A stretch of 64,000 nt of DNA from positions 62,001-126,000 of the forward strand of contig DIBY01000009.1 in the NCBI GenBank assembly GCA_002415135.1, given 5' to 3'. Every line of letters begins with the position of its first letter. Position 1 is the first letter of the stretch. Of this stretch, positions 51,757 to 61,328 are shown one piece after another. This stretch comes from Flavobacteriales bacterium UBA5040 (GTDB taxonomy: Bacteria > Bacteroidota > Bacteroidia > Flavobacteriales > Weeksellaceae). A model generated the notes under the pieces. That model was given only the letters and a program-made list of their open reading frames with translations. It was not told the DNA's origin and did no database searches. Both the position numbers and the translations under genes were made by a program.

Positions 51757-54111
51757 TTAAAAGTCAACGAATATCACCTTTTTGATGGAATTGTACGCCG
51801 TAATCTCGTCAAACTCTGCTAAACTTTTGGCTACCAAACCTTTATATTCAGAATACTTTTTTCCTTTTGGTAATTTCAATAAAAGCTGATATTGATACAT
51901 CAAATTCAGTTTCCCAATTGGAGATTTCTCAGGACCTAAAATACATTCTTCCGGTAAATATTTACGAAGAACAGAACCTAAAAATTGGGAGGCGCGATTG
52001 ACCTTATCTTCCCGACGATGCTTTAATTCAATCATAATTAATTTGACAAAAGGCGGATACAAAAACTTCTTCCTTTCCGTCAATAAATGTTCATAAATCA
52101 TCGGCGTATCATTATCTTTCAACAATTGAAAAATAGAATGCTGCGGATTATAAGTTTGAATTAAAACCTTACCATTTCCAGACAGTCTACCAGCTCTTCC
52201 TGAAACCTGGGTGATCAATTGAAACGCTCTTTCTTCCGCCCGAAAATCCTGTACATATAATAAGGAGTCGGCTTTGGGAATTGCCACCAATTCAATATTG
52301 TCAAAATCCAATCCTTTGGAAATCATCTGAGTACCAACAATAACATCTGTTTCGCCTTCTTCTATTTTCTCGTATAATTTCTCGTACGCAAATTTTTTGC
52401 GCATTGAATCAACATCCATTCGATCAACTTCTGAGTCAGGAAATATCTTCGAAACTTCTTCATGAATCTGTTCTACCCCAACTCCTCTCACATTCAATTT
52501 CTCAGAATGGCATTTCGGACAGGTTTTCGGTTTGCCGGCTTTTTGTCCACAATAATGACATTTCATTTCATTATTGTATTTGTGATAGGTCATGACCACA
52601 TCGCAATTCGAACAGTAATTGACGTAACCACAGGTTTCACATTCGACTACATTTGCATAACCACGACGGTTGTGAAGAATCATGGTTTGTTTATGCTGAT
52701 CAATTTCTTTTCTTATTTCGTCAATTAAATGCAAAGAAAAACTACCAACTAATTTTTTAGAGTCCTGAGCTTCTTTAAAATTAATGAGTTCAAACTCCGG
52801 AATTTTCACATTTCCAAAACGTTCACCTAAGAAAACATATTTCAGTTTTTCCTTTTTTGCTGCGTAATAGGATTCTACAGACGGTGTCGCAGAACCCAGA
52901 ATAACATTGGCTTTATAGAATTTAGCTAAGACTTGCGCCGCATCTTTAGCATTAAAAAATGGAGAAGTTTCCCGTGGCTTGTAACTGGAATCGTGTTCTT
53001 CGTCAACGACGATCAAACCTAAATTTTCATAAGGTAAAAACAAGGCATTCCGTGTTCCAATGAGGATTTTAATATCATTATTTTTAATTCTTCGCCAGAC
53101 TTCTACCTTTTCGAAATCGGTTAATTTTTGATGATAAAAGCCTAATTGTTTACCATATTTTTTTTCTAAACGCTGCACAATCTGTTTCGTTATCGCTATC
53201 TCTGGAAGCAAGAATAAAACGTTTTTTCCCTCAGCTACCGTCTCTTCAATTTTCTCTAAATAAACATGGGTTTTTCCTGAAGACGTAACGCCGTGAAGCA
53301 AAACATTTTTTTCTTCTTCGAAAGCTTGATCAATTTCTGTTTTTGCCTGAAGTTGAATATCACTCAGTTTTTCTAATTCTTCAGTTTCGCCTTCGTACAT
53401 GTCCAGTCGATCTTTTTGAAGATAATATTCCAAAACCAAATCTTTTTCCATTAAAGATTTTAATTGTGCCTGAGCATAATTTCCTTCATGAAAAACATCT
53501 GATTTTTTGATTAATTTTTCAGGATGTTCGGTTTGTTTTTCTAATAATAAAAGAAATAATTCCTGTTGTTTGGGTGACCGTTTTAGTGATAATAGAATTT
53601 CCGGTAAATGAGCATTTTTAATGGTTTCATCGTTGATCTTCAAATAAGCAACTTCCTTTGCTTTGTATTTTTCAGCAACTTTCTCATCAATTTCGATGTA
53701 TTGTAGATCGATTAGTGACTTGATGGTTTTTACGATATCTTTTTTAGCAATAAAAGCTTCAATCTCGGTTAAATTAATAAGTTGTCGAACTTCTAGGGCC
53801 TGTATCAAATACATTTCATTGACATCTAAATTCTCGAAATCAACAACAACATTCGGCTTTAATTTTAAGTATGTTTCACTTTCCAGTTTTAAAGAACCGG
53901 GAAATGAAAATCGATAAATCTCACCAATATTACAGAGATAATAGTCTGAAAGCCAATTCCAGAATTGAATCTGCTCCTTGGGTAAAATCGGAAAATCATC
54001 TAAAATATTGATGATCTCTTTCGGTACAAAAGTTTCTGGTTCCTCATCATGAAGATCAAACACAATCCCTGTATAAATTTTTTTTCCACCAAAAGCCACC
54101 AAAACGCGCAT
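51757..54111 (-). CDS. priA: Primosomal replication restart helicase PriA (start uncertain)
   Basis: The ATG-started frame has 784 residues: Walker A GVTSSGKTHVY, DEEH, and zinc-binding cysteines (CETCGYVNYCSNC, CHYCG, CPKC). PriA reloads the replisome at stalled forks. The conserved N-terminus continues upstream of this ATG: the same frame reads FAQVILPLNLKGTFTYKVPV, the usual beginning of PriA, back to a TAG at 54241-54243. In those 43 codons there is no ATG, GTG, TTG or CTG. The probable real start is an ATC near 54210 or a lost ATG. A promoter lies at 54256-54287. Confidence 0.93.
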   Translation of the reverse strand: MRVLVAFGGKKIYTGIVFDLHDEEPETFVPKEIINILDDFPILPKEQIQFWNWLSDYYLCNIGEIYRFSFPGSLKLESETYLKLKPNVVVDFENLDVNEMYLIQALEVRQLINLTEIEAFIAKKDIVKTIKSLIDLQYIEIDEKVAEKYKAKEVAYLKINDETIKNAHLPEILLSLKRSPKQQELFLLLLEKQTEHPEKLIKKSDVFHEGNYAQAQLKSLMEKDLVLEYYLQKDRLDMYEGETEELEKLSDIQLQAKTEIDQAFEEEKNVLLHGVTSSGKTHVYLEKIEETVAEGKNVLFLLPEIAITKQIVQRLEKKYGKQLGFYHQKLTDFEKVEVWRRIKNNDIKILIGTRNALFLPYENLGLIVVDEEHDSSYKPRETSPFFNAKDAAQVLAKFYKANVILGSATPSVESYYAAKKEKLKYVFLGERFGNVKIPEFELINFKEAQDSKKLVGSFSLHLIDEIRKEIDQHKQTMILHNRRGYANVVECETCGYVNYCSNCDVVMTYHKYNNEMKCHYCGQKAGKPKTCPKCHSEKLNVRGVGVEQIHEEVSKIFPDSEVDRMDVDSMRKKFAYEKLYEKIEEGETDVIVGTQMISKGLDFDNIELVAIPKADSLLYVQDFRAEERAFQLITQVSGRAGRLSGNGKVLIQTYNPQHSIFQLLKDNDTPMIYEHLLTERKKFLYPPFVKLIMIELKHRREDKVNRASQFLGSVLRKYLPEECILGPEKSPIGKLNLMYQYQLLLKLPKGKKYSEYKGLVAKSLAEFDEITAYNSIKKVIFVDF

Positions 54112-54198
54112 TCCAACTTGAATGGACGACGAAATTTCAACCGGAACTTTATAGGTAAAAGTTCCTTTTAAATTTAAGGGGAGAATGACTTGGGCGAA

Positions 54199-54240
54199 AG
54201 TTGATGTGATGATGCGGTGATTTGGTGATGTGATGATTTC
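54199..54240. repeat. GTGATGATG-type simple repeat at the priA start
   Basis: TGATGTGATGATGCGGTGAT followed by TTGGTGATGTGATGATTT is a two-fold repeat of a GATGTGATGAT unit. It overlaps the region where the priA start codon is expected. Confidence 0.55.
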
Positions 54241-54255
54241 CTACAATTCTGTTTA

Positions 54256-54287
54256 CAAATTTAGAAATAAATTTTGGCTAAAGACAA
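54256..54287 (-). promoter_or_regulatory. Promoter of priA
   Basis: Minus strand: TTG (54287-54285), 21 bases, TAAATTTG (54263-54256). The start of transcription would be near 54251, about 40 bases before the expected PriA start. Confidence 0.72.
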
Positions 54288-54305
54288 TGGACTATATTTT
54301 ATAGG

Positions 54306-54340
54306 AAAAGGATTGGAGAAAATTCCAATCCTTTTTTATT
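54306..54340 (-). terminator. Terminator after the proline dehydrogenase gene
   Basis: AAAAGGATTGGA and TCCAATCCTTTT form a 12-bp stem with a 6-base loop; A- and T-runs flank it. Confidence 0.85.
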
Positions 54341-54400
54341 ATTTTGCATTGGAATGAATTCCAACGCTGCAATATCGGTCGTTCCAACGGAACTTTGGAT

Positions 54401-55570
54401 TTATTTCCCTCTTCTTCTATCCAATTCTTTTTGAATCAAACCTAATTCTCTACCCGTTTGTCCGGCAACGGAGGTGTTTTCCTGCGCTCTTCTCGTTAAA
54501 TAGGGAACCACATCTTTCACTGGTCCGTACGGAAGATATTTGCAAACGTTGTATTTTTCAGCGCCTAAATAATAAGTAATATTATCGCTCATTCCGTACA
54601 ATTGTCCGAAATGTATTTGACAGTGATCATGCGGTAATCCCATTGCTTTCATTTTATCCATCACGAGTTCTGTTGATTTCTCGTTGTGTGTTCCAAAAAA
54701 TCCAGAAACTTTGTCCAGATTGTTTAAAACAAAATCGATCGCTGCATTATAATTATCATCAGATGCTTGTTTGGTTGGCTGAATTGGATCGGGATATTTC
54801 ATCGCTAAAGCTCTTGCTCTCTCTTTTTCCATGTAAGCACCACGCACAAATTTGTAGCCCAGGAAATAATTTTTCTGTTTGGCTCTTTCCAGATCTTCCG
54901 CCAAATATTCCATTCTTCCGGTTCTGTACATTTGAATGGTATTCCAAACAATCGCTCTTTCCTTATTGAATCGCTCCATCATTTCATTCACCAAGTTGTC
55001 GGTTGAATTCTGCATCCAACTTTCTTCGGCATCGATCATGATGACAACATTACGGTCAAATGCCATTTGGCAAACCTCTTCATATCTTTTTACGACTCTC
55101 GCCCATTCTTCTTTTTGAGAAGTCGTCAATTCTACATTTTTTCCAATTTCCTCGTAAATTTCAATGCGTCCAAAACCGGTCGGTTTAAAAACAACAAACG
55201 GAATTGCGGGATTGCCTTCTGCAAATTTGATGTTTTGCTTAATTTCGGTACAGGTATCGTCAAAGACTTTCTCTTCTGCTTTTCCTTCAATGGCATAATC
55301 GAAAATACTTCCGACGTGATGTTTAAACATTTGCTTCACCACTTTCATGCTTTCTTCATGGGTTTCACCACCGCAAAACTGTTCGAATAAAGTTTGCTTC
55401 ACAATATTGGTAACAAACGGAAAATCATTCTTTACCGTAAAGTTAAGGGCCGAAATTCCAACATTGGTAATCAATGGCTGTTCGATCGCTTTAAACATCC
55501 AATACGCTTTTTTCAGTTGAGAATCGGTTTTGTCGGCGAAGGCAATTTGGGTATTATTGAAAATGCTCAT
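54401..55570 (-). CDS. Proline dehydrogenase
   Basis: A 389-residue protein of the PRODH (beta-alpha)8 family. Typical segments: VVIMIDAEESWMQ, GYKFVRGAYMEKERARA, FFGTHNEKSTELVMDKM, FGQLYGMSDNITYYLG and the C-terminal YLTRRAQENTSV, which carries the paired arginines that bind proline. It oxidises proline to pyrroline-5-carboxylate with FAD. It is a stand-alone form, without the PutA aldehyde dehydrogenase domain. Confidence 0.93.
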   Translation of the reverse strand: MSIFNNTQIAFADKTDSQLKKAYWMFKAIEQPLITNVGISALNFTVKNDFPFVTNIVKQTLFEQFCGGETHEESMKVVKQMFKHHVGSIFDYAIEGKAEEKVFDDTCTEIKQNIKFAEGNPAIPFVVFKPTGFGRIEIYEEIGKNVELTTSQKEEWARVVKRYEEVCQMAFDRNVVIMIDAEESWMQNSTDNLVNEMMERFNKERAIVWNTIQMYRTGRMEYLAEDLERAKQKNYFLGYKFVRGAYMEKERARALAMKYPDPIQPTKQASDDNYNAAIDFVLNNLDKVSGFFGTHNEKSTELVMDKMKAMGLPHDHCQIHFGQLYGMSDNITYYLGAEKYNVCKYLPYGPVKDVVPYLTRRAQENTSVAGQTGRELGLIQKELDRRRGK

Positions 55571-55590
55571 AATTAAAATTAAAGTTCAAC

Positions 55591-55598
55591 AAATTTAA
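55591..55598 (-). promoter_or_regulatory. Promoter -7 box of the proline dehydrogenase gene
   Basis: TAAATTTG on the minus strand, about 20 bases before the start codon. No clear -33 TTG. Confidence 0.5.
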
Positions 55599-55613
55599 TA
55601 TAACTCCCTGAAT

Positions 55614-55642
55614 TGATAAAACTAAATTAAAGTTTAATTTTG
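55614..55642 (+). promoter_or_regulatory. Promoter of aroB
   Basis: TTG (55614-55616), 18 bases, TAATTTTG (55635-55642), 18 bases before the ATG. It is divergent from the proline dehydrogenase promoter within a 90-base spacer. Confidence 0.72.
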
Positions 55643-55660
55643 TGATAAATTTCAGTACGC

Positions 55661-56701
55661 ATGATTTCAATTTTAGACCAGAATTTCTCCCAACTCAACA
55701 ACTTTATCGAAGCATTACAACCAACGCAACTTTTGATATTGGTTGACGAGAACACTCATGAACATTGCCTTACCACCCTTTTAGGAAATTTAGAAACCGA
55801 AATTCCTTTTGAAATTATCGAGATTGAAGCGGGTGAGGAAATGAAAACTTTGGAAACTGCAGCGCAACTCTGGGAAATTTTAACTGAATTTGAGACCGAT
55901 CGTAAAGCTTTGATGATCAATTTGGGTGGTGGCGTCATCACCGATATGGGTGGATTTATCGCTTCAACGTATAAGAGAGGAATTCCGTTCATTAATATTC
56001 CGACGACGCTTTTGGGAATGTGCGATGCTTCCATCGGTGGAAAAACGGGAATCGATCATCAATTTTTAAAGAATATTATTGGGACTTTCGCGCATCCAGA
56101 ACAGATTTTTGTTTTTCCTGAATTTCTTCAAACTTTACCATTCGAGGAATTAAGAAGCGGTTTTGCAGAAATGTTGAAACATGGTTTAATTACGGATGAA
56201 AGTCATTGGAGCGACTTAATTTCTATCAAAGAATTAACTCCTCAAAATATTTTTCCTTTCATTGAAAGATCGATGCAGATCAAACAAAACGTTGTTGAAC
56301 AGGATTTTACAGAACAAAACATTAGGAAGACTTTAAATTTTGGTCATACGATTGGTCATGCTTTAGAAAGTTTATTTCTATTAAAAGGAAAACCAATTAT
56401 GCATGGCGAAGCTGTAGCTTTAGGAATGATCTGCGAAACCAGAATTTCATTTTTGCAGGATTTCATCTCAGAGAAAACTGCCAAAGAAATCGTTTCAAAT
56501 ATTCAGAAGTACTTTCCACACTTAGATATCACCAAATTTTCTGTCGAAGAAATCGTTAATTTAATGAAGAACGATAAGAAAAATTCAGCCGGAAATATCA
56601 ACTTCTCTTTGATAACAGCAATAGGAAGTTCGACTTTCAACTGCTCAGTTAGTCTTGAAGACATCGAAAACTCATTGCTTTATTATCAAAATTTAGCTTA
56701 A
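55661..56701 (+). CDS. aroB: 3-dehydroquinate synthase
   Basis: A 346-residue protein with the NAD-binding segment LGGGVITDMGGFIASTYKRGI, followed by NIPTTLLGMCDASIGGKTGID and the metal-binding histidines in NFGHTIGHALE and MHGEAVALGM. It converts DAHP to 3-dehydroquinate in the shikimate pathway. It is a single gene with its own promoter and terminator. Confidence 0.96.
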   Translation: MISILDQNFSQLNNFIEALQPTQLLILVDENTHEHCLTTLLGNLETEIPFEIIEIEAGEEMKTLETAAQLWEILTEFETDRKALMINLGGGVITDMGGFIASTYKRGIPFINIPTTLLGMCDASIGGKTGIDHQFLKNIIGTFAHPEQIFVFPEFLQTLPFEELRSGFAEMLKHGLITDESHWSDLISIKELTPQNIFPFIERSMQIKQNVVEQDFTEQNIRKTLNFGHTIGHALESLFLLKGKPIMHGEAVALGMICETRISFLQDFISEKTAKEIVSNIQKYFPHLDITKFSVEEIVNLMKNDKKNSAGNINFSLITAIGSSTFNCSVSLEDIENSLLYYQNLA

Positions 56702-56725
56702 AAACTGACAAAAACACGCAACAGC

Positions 56726-56757
56726 ATTCCTATACAATTATTGTGTAGGAATTTTTA
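56726..56757 (+). terminator. Terminator after aroB
   Basis: ATTCCTATACAA and TTGTGTAGGAAT form a 12-bp stem (one G-T pair) with a TTA loop, followed by a T-run. Confidence 0.88.
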
Positions 56758-56811
56758 ATTTATCATAAACGACTGATTTATAGTCTTTTAAATTAAATAC
56801 TATTTAAACCA

Positions 56812-56844
56812 TTGTTTAATTTATAGCTTAAGTGAATACCTTTG
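56812..56844 (+). promoter_or_regulatory. Promoter of the outer-membrane gene at 57000
   Basis: TTG (56812-56814), 22 bases, TACCTTTG (56837-56844). It implies an unusually long 5' untranslated region of about 150 bases, which is AT-rich and shows no recognisable riboswitch. Confidence 0.55.
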
Positions 56845-56999
56845 GCACACCATTTGAAAGTACTCCAAGCGTAAAACAAAATTTAAAAATCAATAGTAAT
56901 CAGGATTAGTCGATTTTAGAAATTATTTAATTTCAATTTTTAGAATCAAAATAATTCAATTATTAAAAACGTAAAAATTAATCAGAAAAATTTAAGATT

Positions 57000-57602
57000 A
57001 TGAAAAAGTTAGTATTAGGTGCGGCAATCGCAATGAGTTCATTGACATTCGCACAACAATTCGGAATTAAAGCAGGAATGAACGTATCGTCATTATCTAA
57101 AGATGCTGGATTAGACGATAGTAAATCAAAAATAGGATTTAACGCTGGTCTTTTCATGAATGCTCCTTTAGGTCAAAACTTTAGTATACAACCAGAGATT
57201 TTATACAACAATCTAGGAGATAAAGTTAGTTACAAAAACCTTGCTGGCAATGAATATGCTTCAGTTGCGAGAAACTTGGACTATATTGCAGTACCTGTAA
57301 TGTTCCAATATAATGCAACGCCAGAATTTTATTTGGAAGCTGGTCCAGAATTCGGTTTTTTGGTAAATGCAAAAGTTAAAACTGATAACAGTGTTTTAAA
57401 TACCACTACTACAAGCTCTTTGGACACTGACGCTTACAAAGATTTTAACATGGGCATTGGACTTGGTGCAGGATATTATTTTACTCCAAAAATTGGTTTA
57501 ACTGCTAGATATGTTGCAGGTTTAACAGACGTTTATAGCTCTAACAATGGAGATAAAGTTAAGAATAACAACTTCCAAGTAGGATTGGCTTACAAATTCT
57601 AA
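57000..57602 (+). CDS. Outer-membrane beta-barrel protein (porin family, PF13568-like)
   Basis: A 200-residue protein with a signal peptide (1-18, ending LTFAQ) followed by QFGIKAGMNVSSLS, IGFNAGLFMNAPLGQNFSIQPEILYNNLG and the C-terminal QVGLAYKF. These fit the outer-membrane beta-barrel family common in Bacteroidota. Substrate or partner is unknown. It is flanked by its own promoter and terminator. Confidence 0.88.
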   Translation: MKKLVLGAAIAMSSLTFAQQFGIKAGMNVSSLSKDAGLDDSKSKIGFNAGLFMNAPLGQNFSIQPEILYNNLGDKVSYKNLAGNEYASVARNLDYIAVPVMFQYNATPEFYLEAGPEFGFLVNAKVKTDNSVLNTTTTSSLDTDAYKDFNMGIGLGAGYYFTPKIGLTARYVAGLTDVYSSNNGDKVKNNNFQVGLAYKF

Positions 57603-57624
57603 GAGAATACTTAATATGCTTTAT

Positions 57625-57658
57625 AAAAAAAGGTTGGGATTAATTTCCCAACCTTTTT
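57625..57658. terminator. Bidirectional terminator between barrel gene and purF
   Basis: AAAAGGTTGGGA and TCCCAACCTTTT form a 12-bp stem with A- and T-runs on either side, between convergent genes. Confidence 0.92.
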
Positions 57659-57667
57659 ATTTTTAAG

Positions 57668-59158
57668 TTATTCATCTGTATAATCTGGATGTGGTCCTGC
57701 AGGAACAGGATATTCTTCTGTAAAGCAACCAAAACAATGATCGGAACTTCCCAAGATATTTTTAAGATTTTCCATACTCAAAAATTCTAAAGTATCAACA
57801 CCGAGGTAAACCCTCAATTCTTCTACACTCATATTTGCGGCAATTAAATCATCTTTCACTGGTGTATCTATTCCAAGATAGCAGGGTGCAATAATTGGTG
57901 GAGAAACACTTCTAAAGTGAATTTCCTTAACGCCCGCATCTTTCAATATTTTCACCAATCGTTTCGAAGTTGTGCCACGAACGATAGAATCATCGATGAT
58001 CACCACTCTCTTTCCTTTGATTTCAGAAATAATTGGATTTAATTTAAGATTCACAATTCGTTCCCGCATTTCCTGAGTCGGAACGATAAAACTTCTACCA
58101 ATATATCTGTTCTTAATTAAAACCGGACGAAAAGGAATACCGGAAGCAATTGAAAAACCGATCGCGGCAGGAACCCCGGAATCAGGAACTCCGATAACGA
58201 TATCAGCTTCTACGGGCGCTTGCTCCCAAATTTTCATTCCAGATTTCTCCCTAATCTCATGAACGTTAAGTCCTTCCATAATTGAATCTGGACGGGCAAA
58301 GTATATATATTCGAAAGCACAGGTTCTTTTCTCACAGTTCTCTCTGGCCATGAAACTCTGTAAACCGGTTTCATTTTCATTGGTATAAATAATTTCTCCA
58401 GGTAAAATATCACGCACGTATTGTGCTCCAACAGCATCTAAAGCTACAGATTCTGAAGCCACCACATAAGTCTTCTCGTCGATCGCTCCTAAAACCAATG
58501 GACGAATTCCATGAAAATCACGGAAGGCGAAGAACTTATTTCTAGTCATTCCAACCACAGAATACGCACCCTGAATTTTTTCCATGGTGGTTTTAATCGC
58601 CGCACGCAAACCTAGATCCAGGTGTTTCTGAATTAGTCGGAGAATCACTTCAGAATCAGAGGTTGCTCTAAAAACTACTCCTTCAGCTTCCAGTTCTTTT
58701 TTTAATTCTGCAGCGTTGGTTAAATTTCCATTATGTGCAATCGAAAGAATAGTCTGATCATATTCATTCTTGGCAAAAAATGGCTGAAAATTATATTTCT
58801 TCTTGTCACCGGCCGTTGTATATCTCGTATGTCCGATCGCCGAATTTCCCATAAAGGTTTCAGGATCACGAATTTCTTTGTAAACATCAAGCACCAAACC
58901 CTCATCTTTAATATTGAAGATCTTTCCCTGTTTCATTACTGAAATACCACATGCTTCCTGACCACGATGCTGCAAGGCAAATAACCCAAATTGCGACATT
59001 GAAAAGGTATCGACATCGTTATTAGAATACAATCCAAAAATACCGCACTCTTCAGAAGGTGAATCAAACGGATCATCTGTTTTCAGCAGATTTCGACCGT
59101 AGGTATTTTCCTTGAACTGATTTAAATAATCTTCTCTGTGTTGTTGTAAATCTTTCAT
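57668..59158 (-). CDS. purF: Amidophosphoribosyltransferase
   Basis: I place the start at the ATG at 59158 (MKDLQQHREDYL), since the nine codons before it, from a TTG at 59185, lie in a spacer repeat; length 496. The sequence SEECGIFGLYS holds the glutaminase nucleophile cysteine after a short propeptide. The PRTase site appears as VVIIDDSIVRGTTS. It makes phosphoribosylamine, the first step of purine synthesis. The C-terminal cysteines (DHCFGCF) resemble cluster-binding PurF. Confidence 0.96.
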   Translation of the reverse strand: MKDLQQHREDYLNQFKENTYGRNLLKTDDPFDSPSEECGIFGLYSNNDVDTFSMSQFGLFALQHRGQEACGISVMKQGKIFNIKDEGLVLDVYKEIRDPETFMGNSAIGHTRYTTAGDKKKYNFQPFFAKNEYDQTILSIAHNGNLTNAAELKKELEAEGVVFRATSDSEVILRLIQKHLDLGLRAAIKTTMEKIQGAYSVVGMTRNKFFAFRDFHGIRPLVLGAIDEKTYVVASESVALDAVGAQYVRDILPGEIIYTNENETGLQSFMARENCEKRTCAFEYIYFARPDSIMEGLNVHEIREKSGMKIWEQAPVEADIVIGVPDSGVPAAIGFSIASGIPFRPVLIKNRYIGRSFIVPTQEMRERIVNLKLNPIISEIKGKRVVIIDDSIVRGTTSKRLVKILKDAGVKEIHFRSVSPPIIAPCYLGIDTPVKDDLIAANMSVEELRVYLGVDTLEFLSMENLKNILGSSDHCFGCFTEEYPVPAGPHPDYTDE

Positions 59159-59164
59159 TTTTAT

Positions 59165-59200
59165 TCTCACCCCAACCCTCTCCAACGGAAAGGGAGTAAG
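59165..59200. repeat. CTCACCCCAACCCTCTCC-type spacer repeat
   Basis: CTCACCCCAACCCTCTCC followed by GGAAAGGGAG is a widely seen bacterial spacer motif that can form a small hairpin. It lies between purC and purF and appears to have no coding role. Confidence 0.45.
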
Positions 59201-59206
59201 ATTTTT

Positions 59207-59926
59207 TTATTTGTTAAGAACTTTTTTCAATCGTTCATAAATTTCTACATACGCTTCGGTTACTTCACCCAAATCCCGTCTGAAACGGTCTTTGTCGAGT
59301 TTCTTCATCGTATCTTTATCCCAAAGTCTGCAGGTATCCGGTGAAATTTCATCAGCCAGGATAATTTTACCGTCTGAATCTTTACCTAATTCAATTTTGA
59401 AATCTACCAAAATAATATTCATTTTATCAAAAAGATCGATCAAAATATCATTGATATCAGACGTTAATTCATACATTTCATCCAATTCCTCATACGTCGC
59501 TGCACCTAGAAAAACGGCGTGATGATCGTTGATCAGTGGATCTCCAAGATCATCTCTTTTATAACACAGATCAAAAATGGTAACCGGAGATTTAATTCCT
59601 TCTTCCACGCCTAATCGTTGCGCCATACTTCCGGCAGTGTAATTACGAACCACCATTTCCAGGGGAATAATATGTACTCTTTTCACCAATTGCTCTCTTT
59701 CGTCTAACTTTTTGATGAAGTGTGTCGGAATTCCTTTCGTGTTTAGATATTCAAAAATCAAAGTGGTGATGGCGTTATTCATTTCCCCTTTCAAATCGAA
59801 ATTCCCTTTTTTCTGTGCATTGAAAGCGGTGGCATCATCTTTAAAACGAACAATCACCTCATTGGGATTATCCGTTGCAAAAACCTGCTTTGCCTTTCCT
59901 TCATAAAGCATTGCTCCTTTTGTCAT
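59207..59926 (-). CDS. purC: SAICAR synthase
   Basis: A 239-residue protein starting MTKGAMLYEGKAKQVFATD, with the conserved KDDATAFNAQKK, IPLEMVVRNYTAGSM and LILADEISPDTCRLWD. It joins CAIR and aspartate to make SAICAR in purine synthesis. It precedes purF by 48 bases, so the two form an operon. Confidence 0.97.
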   Translation of the reverse strand: MTKGAMLYEGKAKQVFATDNPNEVIVRFKDDATAFNAQKKGNFDLKGEMNNAITTLIFEYLNTKGIPTHFIKKLDEREQLVKRVHIIPLEMVVRNYTAGSMAQRLGVEEGIKSPVTIFDLCYKRDDLGDPLINDHHAVFLGAATYEELDEMYELTSDINDILIDLFDKMNIILVDFKIELGKDSDGKIILADEISPDTCRLWDKDTMKKLDKDRFRRDLGEVTEAYVEIYERLKKVLNK

Positions 59927-60016
59927 TTTTACTTTTTATTAAATTTTACTTTCTATTAATTTAATAGGGTTAAAAACCTATTTTTTTTTTAAATCATCAC
60001 TTCGTGGCTTGTGGAA

Positions 60017-60718
60017 TTAAATTTTTATTAAAATTCCGGTAAGAACTGCGATGCCAAAACTTAGCAAAGTTCCTATTAATACATATTCTGTAAGTTTTCT
60101 CTGTTTTGCTTCGGCTAGATCACTGAACCTAAAAACCGACTTTGCAGCAATCATAAATCCTACTCCTTCCCAATGATCGACGAGGATAAAAACAAATACC
60201 AAAAGCCTTTCGAGAATACCAATATATTTTCCCGCATTGACCAGAGATTCTGTTTGTATTTTACTGTGTTCAACGGTAACAGGCGTCCAGATCGAGATCA
60301 CTGTTTTGATTAAAATGGATGATGGAACGGTGAGAAAAACTAAAGCGGTGATGAGTTGCAATGTTCTGGGATTAAAGAGATCTTCCCATCTGAAATAAGG
60401 AAAATATAAAATCGATAATGCTGCAATAACCAAAAAATGTGCAATTTGATCGATAAAAAACCAGGTTCTTTTGGTCTTCGCAGTTTGAAATTGAAGTTTT
60501 GCCCAATCGATCAAAAAATGAGTAACTCCTATGATCACCGCAATCCACCATAAATTGCGATCCCATAAAAACACAAAAGCGAGAATGGTGTGCAGCAAAA
60601 CATGAATGTATAAATAAATACTGCCACTCTTTTTCTTCTCTTTATCAGCCACCCAAGAATTAGGCTGAAGAATAAAATCTCCTAATAAATGTGCTAATAT
60701 GAGAGGAATAAAAATCAT
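60017..60718 (-). CDS. DUF3307 membrane protein
   Basis: A 233-residue protein with about six hydrophobic segments. The N-terminus, MIFIPLILAHLLGDFILQPNSWVADKEKKK, with HVLLHTILAF and THFLIDWAKLQ, matches DUF3307, a membrane family with conserved histidines and aspartates of unknown function. It starts one base after the SatD-like gene ends, which shows translational coupling. It may be the effector of the SatD pair. Confidence 0.85.
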   Translation of the reverse strand: MIFIPLILAHLLGDFILQPNSWVADKEKKKSGSIYLYIHVLLHTILAFVFLWDRNLWWIAVIIGVTHFLIDWAKLQFQTAKTKRTWFFIDQIAHFLVIAALSILYFPYFRWEDLFNPRTLQLITALVFLTVPSSILIKTVISIWTPVTVEHSKIQTESLVNAGKYIGILERLLVFVFILVDHWEGVGFMIAAKSVFRFSDLAEAKQRKLTEYVLIGTLLSFGIAVLTGILIKI

Positions 60719-61324
60719 TTACAATTCTGATATTTTTTTTCTAAAAAATTGATCGGTTTCGTGTATTAAATCAAAATTAGCCCGTTTAAGCCTCTGGCTC
60801 ACTGAGGATTGCGTAATATTCAATTCTTTTGCGAGGTCATCTTGTGTGAGTTCTGAATTGCATAATAACTGATGAATGATCTCGGCAGTTGCAACGGTCC
60901 AGTTATCAAAATCAATAGAAGCCCATTTGAAAAGGATATTAAGATCTCGATTTACTTTTTCATTTTCGGTTTGTATGGCCAATGTTCTTCCCTGAGTTTT
61001 GATATCCGTCAGCAATCTTCCTGAATTGACATAAGCAGAGCCATTTGATTCAGTTATTTTTTCAGAGTGAAAAACTTCATTTCCGATCCCGATTGCCAGG
61101 CGAACATCTAAATTCTCAAACGTTCTGATGAGTGACTTTAAAAGAAGCGCTCTCTGAAACACTTGATCTACACTGCATTTCAATTGAAACTCATCGCCTC
61201 GGTACACTTCCCAATTTTCTGGTGTTGTTGACCATGTTCCCATCAAATCTTTCAATTTAGGTAGCCATGTTTCAACATCTGATTTCTGAGAATTAATAAT
61301 ATCTCCGGTGATAATCGCAATCAT
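60719..61324 (-). CDS. SatD family protein with C-terminal winged helix
   Basis: I place the start at the ATG at 61324 (MIAIITGDIINSQKSD), the family's beginning; the frame from a GTG at 61375 adds 17 unconserved codons. Length 201. The N-terminal ~140 residues are SatD-like (WEVYRGDEFQLKC, VRLAIGIGNEVFHS). The last ~50 contain a helix-turn-helix, SELTQDDLAKELNITQSSVSQRL. This looks like a sensor-regulator; a CCTTATA half-site array lies upstream. It is coupled to the DUF3307 gene. Confidence 0.82.
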   Translation of the reverse strand: MIAIITGDIINSQKSDVETWLPKLKDLMGTWSTTPENWEVYRGDEFQLKCSVDQVFQRALLLKSLIRTFENLDVRLAIGIGNEVFHSEKITESNGSAYVNSGRLLTDIKTQGRTLAIQTENEKVNRDLNILFKWASIDFDNWTVATAEIIHQLLCNSELTQDDLAKELNITQSSVSQRLKRANFDLIHETDQFFRKKISEL

Positions 61325-61328
61325 GTGA

